A stretch of 64,000 bases of DNA, from contig NZ_PDJV01000005.1 of NCBI RefSeq assembly GCF_004116465.1, forward strand, positions 124,001 through 188,000, in the 5' to 3' direction. Below the pieces are notes generated by a model. It was not told the origin of the DNA, did no database searches, and saw only the letters and a list, made by a program, of their open reading frames with translations. Shown piece by piece: positions 41,637 to 52,041 of this stretch (position 1 is the first letter of the stretch; each line of letters opens with the position of its first letter). This DNA comes from Arcobacter sp. F2176. Lineage in GTDB: Bacteria > Campylobacterota > Campylobacteria > Campylobacterales > Arcobacteraceae. Both the position numbers and the translations under genes were made by a program.

Positions 41637-42649
41637 TAAATCATTCCATTATCTTTTAAAAACTTAGTAATAAGATCATAAGCTTCTTTTGCATTAGGAG
41701 ATTGTGTAGACATTTTTTCCCACTCACCTTGTGCAATTCTTCTAAATTTTATTTTTTCTGATTCTGGCCAAGTTACAATAGTATAATCTTTAGTTTCTGT
41801 TGCTCTTGCAGCTTCTGCTTTATCAGAAAGTTTTATTGTAGAAATAATTTGTCTCACATAATCTCTAAAAGAAACTTTAATTATCTCTTGATAATTTTTT
41901 GGCATTTTATTCCAAGTTTTAGTATTAATAGAAAGATCCATTAAAGGAATAGAATGAAAACCTGGGAATATAGGAAATTTAGCAATTTTATTAAGTCCTG
42001 CTTGAGCATTTACAGCTAAAGTAGATGCATCCGCTGCTTCTATAACCCCTTTATCTAATGAAGTAAATACTTCACTATATGGTAAATTTACAGGCGCTGC
42101 ACCTGCTGCTTTAAATACTGCTTGAACAAGACCCTCAGGTGCTCTCATTTTCAAACCTTTTAACTCTGCAACACTTCTTATTGGTTTTTTTGCAACCAAT
42201 GATTCTAAACCATTTGTCATAGCAGAAACAAATGTTACACCATAAGGATTCATCAATTTATTCATAAATTCATTTCCTCCTCCATATTCCATAAACAAAA
42301 TTAAATCATTTGGATCACTCCATGCACCAACAGTATTTCCCATTAAAGCAAATGCTGGATCTTTACCAGAAAAATATGCAATTGAAGAAATTTCTCCATC
42401 GAGAACCCCAGCGCCAATAGCATCTAAGGTTTCAGTATATTTTACAATACTATTTACTGGTAAAACTTCTATATTAATATCAGAATTAGTCATTGTAGCA
42501 ACAGTTTTTGCCCACTTCTCTTGTAACTTAAAATTAATAGACCCTGATGGATCTGCAGATTGTAGTTTTAAAGTAAATGTACTTGCCCCTTGTAAGAATG
42601 TACCAAACATTGCTATAGCTAAAGATAGCTTTACTAATTTTTTAAACAT
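41636..42649 (-). CDS. dctP: TRAP transporter solute-binding protein (DctP)
   Basis: A 337-residue periplasmic protein with signal peptide MFKKLVKLSLAIAMFGTFLQG. The ligand-binding Arg lies in LKGLKMRAPEGLVQAVFKAAGAAPVN, as in DctP proteins. GVIEAADASTLAVNAQ and the terminal helix also fit. A signal tail SDPSGS near the start is in the expected contact loop. The exact ligand is unknown; its operon with aldA and shared operator with rhmD point to L-rhamnonate or a similar six-carbon acid. Confidence 0.92.
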   Translation of the reverse strand: MFKKLVKLSLAIAMFGTFLQGASTFTLKLQSADPSGSINFKLQEKWAKTVATMTNSDINIEVLPVNSIVKYTETLDAIGAGVLDGEISSIAYFSGKDPAFALMGNTVGAWSDPNDLILFMEYGGGNEFMNKLMNPYGVTFVSAMTNGLESLVAKKPIRSVAELKGLKMRAPEGLVQAVFKAAGAAPVNLPYSEVFTSLDKGVIEAADASTLAVNAQAGLNKIAKFPIFPGFHSIPLMDLSINTKTWNKMPKNYQEIIKVSFRDYVRQIISTIKLSDKAEAARATETKDYTIVTWPESEKIKFRRIAQGEWEKMSTQSPNAKEAYDLITKFLKDNGMI

Positions 42650-42959
42650 TTTTTCCCCTTTGTTATATACTTTAAAAAACTGAGTTTAAATTTCTTATAT
42701 TATTTTAAACTACTGTTTAATAAACTTAAGTATTATATGTTAAAGCTTAAATTATACTTATATAAGGACTTGTTCTTATATAAGTACAAATAGAAGAGAA
42801 GAACCTTTTTTGGGATACTTCTTATTAGAGAAGATTCATTTGCTTTAAAAAAATAAACAAATAATTAACACAAAATGAGCTATTTATCAAAAAAATTTAC
42901 ATAATTTTGACATTTTTAAAAATTTTATTTTATTTAACTTACATTTTTGTAAGCCATTT
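42650..42959. other. 310-base AT-rich intergenic region upstream of dctP
   Basis: The region separates the DUF3010 gene end from the start of dctP on the minus strand. It holds the tandem operator at 42757-42784 and otherwise AT-rich sequence with no open frame of note, no clear terminator and no recognisable RNA. Confidence 0.7.
42757..42784. promoter_or_regulatory. Tandem palindromic operator of the TRAP-aldA operon (candidate IclR site)
   Basis: CTTATATAAG occurs at 42757-42766 and 42775-42784, an 18-bp repeat distance, followed by TAC as at 36008-36010. It lies about 107 bases upstream of the dctP ATG. The same arrangement stands before the aldolase gene. Confidence 0.65.
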
Positions 42960-43355
42960 TTACTTAGAACTTAAAATTGCTAAATAAGCTTGTTCTTGAT
43001 ATTTATTCAAAGATTCTGGATACTCAATACTGTTTTTTCTTTCATAACTTCCCATAGCTTGTGCTGATACCAAATCCACTTTACATTTTGGATTTAATTG
43101 AATTAAACTCTCCATTTTAAAAGTAACTGCACCACCTGAAAAGTTTCCTTTTTTTGCTCTTTTTTTAATATAGACTTGTTCAATATCATTTTCGGTCAAA
43201 AACACTAATAAGTCATTACAATAGCTTCTTATTGACTCTTGTTTTTCATCATCTTCAAGGGTAATCTTTTTAGTTTTTAAATCTTTATATTCGCCATCAA
43301 TCTGAACTACCAAAATTGTTTGATTTGCTTTTAGTTCTATTCCACATATATTCAT
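42960..43355 (-). CDS. DUF3010 family protein
   Basis: A 131-residue protein from the ATG at 43355 (preceded by AAAAGGA); an ATG at 43394 in the same frame would give 144 residues and begin in an inverted repeat. It starts NICGIELKANQTILVVQI and contains VYIKKRAKKGNFSGGAVTFKME, the conserved part of the DUF3010 family of unknown function. The fold recalls RNase H-like/RuvC-like proteins (strand-turn-strand NICGIELKA start), but no catalytic set is evident. A perfect hairpin covers its ribosome-binding site (43365-43389). Confidence 0.8.
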   Translation of the reverse strand: MNICGIELKANQTILVVQIDGEYKDLKTKKITLEDDEKQESIRSYCNDLLVFLTENDIEQVYIKKRAKKGNFSGGAVTFKMESLIQLNPKCKVDLVSAQAMGSYERKNSIEYPESLNKYQEQAYLAILSSK

Positions 43356-43364
43356 TTTATTATT

Positions 43365-43389
43365 CCTTTTAAATATCCCATTTAAAAGG
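43365..43389 (-). repeat. Inverted repeat covering the DUF3010 ribosome-binding site
   Basis: CCTTTTAAAT and ATTTAAAAGG form a perfect 10-bp inverted repeat around ATCCC. On the minus strand the second arm includes the AAAAGG that serves the ATG at 43355. It may be an operator or an RNA hairpin. Confidence 0.5.
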
Positions 43390-43465
43390 GACATTAATCA
43401 TATGATTTGTAGAAGTATAAGATAAATTTTTAAAGTGGATTGATTTTATTGCAGATTGTTATATA

Positions 43466-43969
43466 TTAATAAAGTTTCCCATATAAATCCATATATGTAA
43501 GATAAACTCTTAAGTCAAATTCATATTGATGATAATGAGGCTCCATAAAGCAACATAAACTATAAAAGGCCTTATCATGTTCCTTTTCCTTTAAATGAGC
43601 TAATTCATGCACTACAATCATCCTAAGAAACTCTTCTGGAACATTTTTAAACAAAGTTCCTATTCGTATCTCATTTTTACTCTTAAGCTTCCCACCTTGA
43701 ACCCGAGAAATAATAGTATGCAAACCCAAAGCATCATTGATAACATTTATCTTCCCATCATAAATCACCTTACTAAGAGGAAGTGACTTTTTCAAATAAC
43801 TATTTTTAAAATCCATAGCATAAGAGTAAAGGGCTTTATCATTTTTATAATCATGAGAAGTTTTGTATTTATTTAACAAATACTTATCAAGCTTTTTATT
43901 ATCTATTAGCTTTTGTATTTGCAAGATTATATCTTTAGGATAGTGTTCTAAGTATTTTAAGTTTTTCAT
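43466..43969 (-). CDS. YgjP/DUF45-type zinc metallopeptidase domain protein
   Basis: A 167-residue protein with zinc motif HELAH (121-125) followed by His131 in EHDKAF, matching the WLM/YgjP-like family pattern. The upstream strand region GLHTIISRVQGGKLKSKNEI and IVVHELAHLKEKEHDKAFY are well conserved. YgjP-like proteins are often beside restriction or helicase genes, but here it is beside DUF3010. The substrate is unknown. It is a stand-alone minus-strand gene, 71 bases upstream of the DUF3010 start region. Confidence 0.82.
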   Translation of the reverse strand: MKNLKYLEHYPKDIILQIQKLIDNKKLDKYLLNKYKTSHDYKNDKALYSYAMDFKNSYLKKSLPLSKVIYDGKINVINDALGLHTIISRVQGGKLKSKNEIRIGTLFKNVPEEFLRMIVVHELAHLKEKEHDKAFYSLCCFMEPHYHQYEFDLRVYLTYMDLYGKLY

Positions 43970-44023
43970 ATTTGAGAGTGTATCACATATATATTTTAAG
44001 GATAATAAGATACATGGATAATG

Positions 44024-44350
44024 TTATATTTTCTTATTAGTTGCTTTTGGTTTAATATTACTAACTTGTTTACAAATTTGATAATAATTAGCTAACATTT
44101 TCGAGTGTTCTGTTGGCTCAGGTGCAAAGAATGAAATAGGTGCTCGTAAAGAAGAAATAAAACAAAGAAAATCTACTGACGCAATTGATTTATAAAAATT
44201 TATTGGTGTACCATAATCTTCATCAGAATATGCTCCATGTAAAATGCCATGCCTATTTGTTTTATCATCTAAAATATAATTATCCGAATTAATGTAAAGA
44301 TTATTATCAATTTCATTTGCTAGTCTACCAAGAAATCCCATTGTTTCCAT
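44024..44350 (-). CDS. Small HEPN-like protein (possible fragment)
   Basis: A 108-residue protein. The central NRHGILHG carries the R-x4-H pattern (Arg33, His38) of HEPN domains, followed by YGTPINFYKSIASVDFLCFI, as in the C-terminal part of many prokaryotic HEPN proteins. HEPN domains are usually about 110-150 residues with three to four helices; here only the last two to three fit, so it may be a remnant of a longer gene. A ribosome-binding site (TTGGAGTAAGT) before the ATG suggests it is still expressed. No partner antitoxin gene is next to it. Confidence 0.5.
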   Translation of the reverse strand: METMGFLGRLANEIDNNLYINSDNYILDDKTNRHGILHGAYSDEDYGTPINFYKSIASVDFLCFISSLRAPISFFAPEPTEHSKMLANYYQICKQVSNIKPKATNKKI

Positions 44351-44469
44351 ACTTACTCCAATTACTAATTAGTTAATGTTTATTATATGAAAGTTGCTCT
44401 AAAACTTAACAAATAATAATATACCTAAAATAAATTATTAAAAGTTTATATTTTATTTATAATCAAGGC

Positions 44470-44540
44470 AAAGGGTAAAATTTGGGAGGGAGCTTACTCA
44501 GTCGTAAGTGACTGAGTAAATTTTGCGCTTTAACGCAGAG
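44470..44540. other. Structured hairpin region between gyrB and the HEPN-like gene
   Basis: TTACTCAGTC and GACTGAGTAA form a perfect 10-bp stem around a short loop (about 44495-44519), enclosed by AAAATTT and AAATTTT arms and followed by a short GCG hairpin. It lies downstream of gyrB on the minus strand. It lacks a T-run, so a simple terminator is not certain. Confidence 0.4.
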
Positions 44541-44560
44541 TATGAATAAAAGATAAACTT

Positions 44561-46882
<2,322 letters not shown>

Positions 46883-46892
46883 TTATCCTTTT

Positions 46893-47963
46893 TTATTTGT
46901 CTAACACAATTGGCATTACAATTGTAAAAAATTTATCATCTTCTAAATAAAATGGTAAGTTAGATTCATTGAATCCAACTACAACATTTTCATTATTTGA
47001 CATGCTTAAAAAATCTAATAAATATTTAGCATTTACTGCTAAATAAAAATTTTCATTAATATTTAAATCAATATCAATTTGAGTTTTAGATTCTGTATCT
47101 TCATCTAAAGATTCAAATACCATAGAATTTGGAGAAAAAGTAATTTTGATATTTGAAAACAAAGATGTAACTAGTTTAATAGAATCTATTAAAACAGCTT
47201 TTGGTAAAGTTAAATTATATTTTAAAGTATTTGGAATAATTCTTTCATAATCTGGAAATTTCCCATTAATTAGTTTTGTAAAAAATTTAGAATTATCAGT
47301 TTCTACTACTAAATTTGTATCATCATAAGATATTTTTGCATCATCTAAAAATAGTTTTTGTATTTCTATAATTGCTTTTTTTGGAATAATAAATTGCGCT
47401 TCATTATTTGAAATATTTTGTAAATGAGAAATAGCAAGTCTTCTTGTATCTGTTGCTACAAAATTGATTTTAGAATTTTTAATATCAATTAATGCACCAT
47501 TTAATTCAAATTTTGGATTGTTGTTATCAATAGCTGGTGTAATTTTTCTAATACTATTTACTAAACTAATAGTTGAAATATTTAATATATTTAATTCAGT
47601 ATTCATAATTAAATTAGGATATTCATTAGCATCATACATTGGTAATTTAAAAGTTGATCTACTTTGTTTTATAACTAAATTATTATCTATAGTTTCAACA
47701 GTAATTTTGTCATTTTTTAATCTTTTAATAATACCTAATAAATTACTTCCGTTAACTGTACCTTTTCCATCTGTTGATTCTTCAATATCATTAACATAAG
47801 ATTCTAATCCAATTTCATAATCTGTAGCTTTTAATATTAATTTAGAATTTATTACTTCTAAATATATATGTGAAGTAATAGAACTAGAATCTTTTTTTTC
47901 TAAAAATGGTTGCATTGAAGAGATTATATTTTCAAAGATATTTTTAGCAATGATAAATCTCAT
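46893..47963 (-). CDS. dnaN: DNA polymerase III beta clamp
   Basis: A 356-residue sliding clamp, of normal length, with three repeats of the clamp fold. MRFIIAKNIFENIISSMQPFL starts it, KITPAIDNNNPKFELNGALI and the internal GKFPDYERIIP are typical clamp segments, and it ends YLEDDKFFTIVMPI, the C-terminal MP-motif peptide region. It keeps the replicative polymerase on DNA. It lies 160 bases downstream of dnaA, that gap carrying DnaA boxes. Confidence 0.97.
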   Translation of the reverse strand: MRFIIAKNIFENIISSMQPFLEKKDSSSITSHIYLEVINSKLILKATDYEIGLESYVNDIEESTDGKGTVNGSNLLGIIKRLKNDKITVETIDNNLVIKQSRSTFKLPMYDANEYPNLIMNTELNILNISTISLVNSIRKITPAIDNNNPKFELNGALIDIKNSKINFVATDTRRLAISHLQNISNNEAQFIIPKKAIIEIQKLFLDDAKISYDDTNLVVETDNSKFFTKLINGKFPDYERIIPNTLKYNLTLPKAVLIDSIKLVTSLFSNIKITFSPNSMVFESLDEDTESKTQIDIDLNINENFYLAVNAKYLLDFLSMSNNENVVVGFNESNLPFYLEDDKFFTIVMPIVLDK

Positions 47964-48123
47964 GTTATCCCCTTTATTTATTATTTTATTTAGTGGTAGT
48001 AGTAGACTATGTGAATAGATGAAAACTCTTGGTTTAATCCGATAAAATCAACTCTTGGAAGAGTGATTAAAAGATTAAAGATATTCACACCTATTCACAT
48101 AATGGTTTAAAACTTTTCTACGA
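47964..48123. other. Candidate replication origin element, dnaN-dnaA intergenic region
   Basis: The gap contains three DnaA-box-like sequences: CTATTCACA on the minus strand at 48010-48018, ATATTCACA at 48081-48089 and CTATTCACA at 48091-48099, the last two one base apart. Box form NTATTCACA agrees with the Campylobacterota DnaA box TTATNCACA. AT-rich stretches flank them. Origins in this phylum can be in intergenic regions beside dnaA, sometimes bipartite. Confidence 0.6.
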
Positions 48124-49437
48124 CTATCCTCTATTTATGATTTTATTTTTTAAATTTTCTATTATAAGTTTAAAATTTTCATCTTTTTCAATTAACTCAT
48201 TTGCTTTTTTAATATTATGAGAAATTGAACTATGATCTTTCATACCTAAAAACTTAGCAATATCTGGCATAGAGTTATGTGTTAACTCTCTTGCTAAATA
48301 TATCACTATTCTTCTTGCATTTGCAACAATTGCTGTTCTTTTTTTAGATTTAATATCACTTGGTTTGATATTAAGTTCTATTGCAACGATTGTTATTATA
48401 TCAGGAAGTTTTATATTTTCTTTTGTTTCTTTAATTTGCTCTTTTAAAAGGTTTTGTACCATAGGTAAATTAATCTCTTGGTTAAGTAAGGCTGCACTTG
48501 CATTTATTCTAATTAGTACACCTTCTATTTCTCTAATAGAGTTATCAAGATTTGTAGCAATATAATTTACTATTTCCCTATCTAAATGAATGCCATTTAA
48601 TTCAGATTTTTTTTCAATAATTGCTATTTTTGTCTCTAATCCAGGAATTTGAACATCAGCTGTTAAACCCCACTCAAATCTTGATTTTAATCTATCCACA
48701 AGGCCTGCTATTTGAGATGGAAGTCTATCTGAAGTCATGACAATTTGTTTTTCAGCATTATGAAGTTCATTAAAAGTGTGAAAGAACTCTTCTTGAGTTT
48801 GTTCTTTTCCACTTAAAAATTGAATATCATCGATTAGTAGGACATCACATTTTCTATATTTACTTCTAAAATGTTCCATATTTTTGTTTTTAATTGCAAA
48901 AGTAAAGTCATTCATGAACTGTTCAATTGTAACATAAATAATTGTTCTACCATGCTCTATTGCATCGTTTCCAATTGCTTGAAGCAAGTGAGTTTTACCT
49001 AAACCAGTTCCACCATAGATAAATAAGGGGTTGTATTGAATACCTGGTTTTTTTGAAACGGCAAGGGAAGCATTAAAGGCCATTTGATTTGATGAACCAA
49101 CTACAAAAGAATCAAAAGTATATGATGGATTTAATATAGTGCTTTCCACATCTGATTTTCCTACTTGTTCTTTTAGTATCTCTTTTTTAGTCTTCTTCTC
49201 ACCTGTTAATTTTATTTCAACAGTTGGCTTAGTACCATCTATTGTCTCAATACAGTGTTGAATGATTTTTGAATATTTGCTTTTTATCCAGTTTGCAATG
49301 TATTTATTAGGAACTTCAAAAATAGCTATGTTATCGTCAGATGAAATTTTTTTGTAAATAAGTTGTTTTAGGTATCTGTCATAGTCTGATTTTGATGTTT
49401 CATTTTTTAAAACTGATAAAATCTCTTTTGTTGTCAT
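48124..49437 (-). CDS. dnaA: Chromosomal replication initiator DnaA
   Basis: A 437-residue initiator. The N-terminal domain (1-90), AAA+ domain with Walker A GGTGLGKTHLLQA and Walker B VLLIDDIQFL, and the C-terminal DNA-binding helix-turn-helix with the DnaA signature MKDHSSISHNIKKA are all complete. It binds DnaA boxes and unwinds the origin. It is first of dnaA-dnaN-gyrB on the minus strand, with ruvC diverging from it. Confidence 0.98.
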   Translation of the reverse strand: MTTKEILSVLKNETSKSDYDRYLKQLIYKKISSDDNIAIFEVPNKYIANWIKSKYSKIIQHCIETIDGTKPTVEIKLTGEKKTKKEILKEQVGKSDVESTILNPSYTFDSFVVGSSNQMAFNASLAVSKKPGIQYNPLFIYGGTGLGKTHLLQAIGNDAIEHGRTIIYVTIEQFMNDFTFAIKNKNMEHFRSKYRKCDVLLIDDIQFLSGKEQTQEEFFHTFNELHNAEKQIVMTSDRLPSQIAGLVDRLKSRFEWGLTADVQIPGLETKIAIIEKKSELNGIHLDREIVNYIATNLDNSIREIEGVLIRINASAALLNQEINLPMVQNLLKEQIKETKENIKLPDIITIVAIELNIKPSDIKSKKRTAIVANARRIVIYLARELTHNSMPDIAKFLGMKDHSSISHNIKKANELIEKDENFKLIIENLKNKIINRG

Positions 49438-49636
49438 TAAATATAAACTCTTTTTTATTTGATTGGTAGATATTATATCTAAAATATTTTAAAAACTAAG
49501 ATATAATAAAAATTATGTTGAATAAGTAGTGAATAACTTTTGGATAACTTTGTAATTTAAGTGAAAACTTATAAAGTTTTTACCATTATATCACTCTTTT
49601 AATAAGTGAATAGATTTTTTAAGGATATGTGAACAG
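49438..49636. other. Candidate replication origin element, dnaA-ruvC intergenic region
   Basis: This 199-base AT-rich gap has DnaA-box-like sequences, all in minus-strand orientation: TTATTCACT (49528-49536), CTATTCACT (49605-49613) and CTGTTCACA (49628-49636, ending at the ruvC start). A run of AT-rich sequence near 49470-49520 could be the unwinding element. Together with 47964-48123 it suggests a bipartite origin around dnaA. Confidence 0.55.
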
Positions 49637-50110
49637 TTGAAAAAAAAGATATTAGGAATAGACCCTGGAACTATAAATTGTGGTTATGCAGTTATAGAAA
49701 AAAATAATAGAGAATTAAGACTTTGTGAAGCTGGATTGATAAAAATAAAAAGTAAAATTTTACAAGAGCAAATAGTTGAAATGGTTGAGGGTTTGGATTT
49801 GATTTTTTCAAATCACGAGATAAACGAAGTAGCTATTGAAGATATGTTTTATGCCTTTAATCCAAAAAGTGTAATTAAACTTGCTCAATTTAGAGGTGCT
49901 ATATCGTTAAAGGTTTTACAAAAATTTGGAAATTTTTCTGAATACACTCCATTACAAGTTAAAAAAGCAGTTACAGGAAATGGAAAAGCAGCAAAAGAAC
50001 AAGTTGCTTTTATGGTAAAAAGATTATTAGGTATAAAAAAAGAGATAAAACCACTTGATATTACAGATGCAATTGCAATTGCATTAACTCATGCACAAAG
50101 ATTAAAATGA
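49637..50110 (+). CDS. ruvC: RuvC Holliday junction resolvase
   Basis: A 157-residue RNase H-like nuclease resolving Holliday junctions with RuvAB. Catalytic acidic residues are in [16 protein letters not shown] (Asp), [14 protein letters not shown] (Glu) and the late [15 protein letters not shown] (Asp pair). The start is TTG at 49637 with AAGGAT upstream. It diverges from dnaA and its stop overlaps the next gene by four bases. ruvC beside dnaA is a common arrangement in Campylobacterota. Confidence 0.95.
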   Translation: MKKKILGIDPGTINCGYAVIEKNNRELRLCEAGLIKIKSKILQEQIVEMVEGLDLIFSNHEINEVAIEDMFYAFNPKSVIKLAQFRGAISLKVLQKFGNFSEYTPLQVKKAVTGNGKAAKEQVAFMVKRLLGIKKEIKPLDITDAIAIALTHAQRLK

Positions 50111-50988
50111 AAAATTTTGCAATTATCTCATTTTGGACTTTAGGTATTATTTGGGGAAGTAATTTTATTTATATGAAGATGGCAGCTGATTATATTTCTC
50201 CTATGCAAGTTGTTTTTTTTCGAGTTTTATTTGGATTTATCCCAGTATTTTTATATGCACTTTTTACAAAAAGTTTGAAACTAAAAGATTTGAAATATAG
50301 TTTTCATTTTATCATTATGTCGTTACTTGCAACTGTTGTTTATTATTTTGGATTTGTAAAAGGGTGTGCTTTACTTTTATCTGGAGTTGCAGGAGCTTTA
50401 AGTGGTTCAATTCCTCTTTTTTCATTTTTGCTTGCAGCTATTTTTCTAAAAGAAGAAAAAATCACAAAATTGGCTTTTTTGGGTGTTTTTATTGGGTTTT
50501 TAGGAGTTGTTCTAATAAGTGATGTATTTAATGAAAATATTATGGCTTCTAGTATAGAAGGTATGCTTTCTATGATTTTAGGGTCACTTAGTGTGGGAGC
50601 ATCTTTTATTTATGCAAAAAAATATGTTATGCCTTTAAAACTAAAAGCCCAAGCTCTTACTACTTATCAGTTAGGTTTTGGAGTTTTGATTTTGATATTT
50701 ATAACAGATTTTGACGGTATAAATAATATTTGGCAAGATACTCATAGTGCTCTTGGTTTAGTAATTGGACTAGGATTATTGGGTACTGGATTAGCTTATA
50801 TTATTTATTATTATATGATTGAAAAGTTAGGGGCTTTGAAGGCTTCTTCAATTACATATATTCCTCCTGTAGTTGCACTTATTATTGCTGTATTTATAGT
50901 GGGAGAAGATATTAAATTAATAGATATTATTGCTACAGGATTTATATTTTTAGGAGTATTTTTAATAAATCAAAGAAAAAAAGCATGA
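50107..50988 (+). CDS. EamA-family (DMT superfamily) transporter
   Basis: A 293-residue protein of ten predicted helices in two repeats: [32 protein letters not shown] begins the first and [36 protein letters not shown] is the typical end of the second. It overlaps ruvC (ATGA), so it is co-transcribed. The substrate is unknown; the last helix ends NQRKKA. Confidence 0.88.
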   Translation: MKNFAIISFWTLGIIWGSNFIYMKMAADYISPMQVVFFRVLFGFIPVFLYALFTKSLKLKDLKYSFHFIIMSLLATVVYYFGFVKGCALLLSGVAGALSGSIPLFSFLLAAIFLKEEKITKLAFLGVFIGFLGVVLISDVFNENIMASSIEGMLSMILGSLSVGASFIYAKKYVMPLKLKAQALTTYQLGFGVLILIFITDFDGINNIWQDTHSALGLVIGLGLLGTGLAYIIYYYMIEKLGALKASSITYIPPVVALIIAVFIVGEDIKLIDIIATGFIFLGVFLINQRKKA

Positions 50989-51044
50989 TATTAGTTTAAA
51001 CAAAAGTTGTTATAATTCGCCTCTACGAATTATTAGGATAATAA

Positions 51045-51620
51045 ATGAAAAGAATTGGAATACTCTCTTCACACAATGGAAGTGGCTTTGATACACTTTT
51101 TGAAGCTTGTGAAGATAAAATTTTAAATGCGCAGGTTGTATTAGTGATATCTAATAACCAAGAGGCAAAAGTGTTACAAAAAGCATCAAATAATAATATT
51201 CCAAATTTTGTTGTAAATGCAAAAAAATATCCAGATGAGAACCTTGATGAAAAAATTACTAAACTAATGCTTGAGTTCAAAGTTGATTATATATTTTTAT
51301 CAGGTTATATGAAAAAGATTGAAGAAAATCTTTTAAAAAACTTTCCAAATAAAATCATAAACTCTCATCCTGCATTATTGCCAAAGTTCGGTGGAAAAGG
51401 GATGTATGGAAGATTTGTTCATGAAGCTGTCATAAAAGAAAAACAAAAAGAATCAGGTTGTACAATACATTTTGTAAATGAAAATTATGATGAGGGTAAA
51501 TATATAATTCAAGAAAAAATTTCCCTAACAAGTGATGAAAGTGTAAAAACTTTAGAAGATAAAATAAAAATTTTAGAGAAAAAAGCTATTGTAAATGCAT
51601 TTAAAAAAATGTTAAGTTGA
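51045..51620 (+). CDS. purN: Phosphoribosylglycinamide formyltransferase
   Basis: A 191-residue enzyme for the third step of purine synthesis, using 10-formyl-tetrahydrofolate. The start KRIGILSSHNGSGFDTLFEAC, the region ISNNQEAKVLQKASNNNIPNF, the catalytic NSHPALLPKFGGKGMYG with its Asn-His, and GCTIHFVNENYDEGKYIIQ with the catalytic Asp are all clear. Length is in the family range. It is a stand-alone gene between the transporter and the signalling operon. Confidence 0.95.
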   Translation: MKRIGILSSHNGSGFDTLFEACEDKILNAQVVLVISNNQEAKVLQKASNNNIPNFVVNAKKYPDENLDEKITKLMLEFKVDYIFLSGYMKKIEENLLKNFPNKIINSHPALLPKFGGKGMYGRFVHEAVIKEKQKESGCTIHFVNENYDEGKYIIQEKISLTSDESVKTLEDKIKILEKKAIVNAFKKMLS

Positions 51621-51675
51621 GTAGTATTTAATAGTAATTTTCCTATAATAAAACAATAATCGTTTTGGAGAAATA

Positions 51676-52041
51676 ATGAAATATTTAGTTTGTGATGATT
51701 CTAAAATGGCAAGAAAGATGCTAATTAAGGATTTAAAAAATTTAGTTGGTCAAGAAATAGAAGTTTTTGAGGCGACTAATGGTTTAGAAGCTTTAAAACT
51801 GTATGAAGAAGTATCTCCTACTATTACTTTTATGGATTTGACAATGCCTGAAATGAATGGATTTGATGCTGTAGAAAAAATATGCAAAATTGACAAAAAT
51901 GCAAAAATAATTGTAGTAAGTGCAGATATTCAAGAGGCTTCAAAAGTAAAAGCAAAAGAAAATGGAGCACTAGGATTTATTAAAAAGCCTATTAATGAAG
52001 AAAACCTTAAACAAATTCTTTTAAAACTAAAGGTTTTATAA
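51676..52041 (+). CDS. CheY-like single-domain response regulator
   Basis: A 121-residue receiver domain without output. Acidic pocket in YLVCDDSKMARKM, phospho-acceptor in SPTITFMDLTMPEMNGF, Thr/Ser in IIVVSADIQ and Lys in GFIKKPINEENL are all present. It is followed by a CheC-like phosphatase sharing one base and then a diguanylate cyclase, so it is probably a signalling component dephosphorylated by that protein. It may act on the flagellar motor or on the cyclase. Confidence 0.92.
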   Translation: MKYLVCDDSKMARKMLIKDLKNLVGQEIEVFEATNGLEALKLYEEVSPTITFMDLTMPEMNGFDAVEKICKIDKNAKIIVVSADIQEASKVKAKENGALGFIKKPINEENLKQILLKLKVL

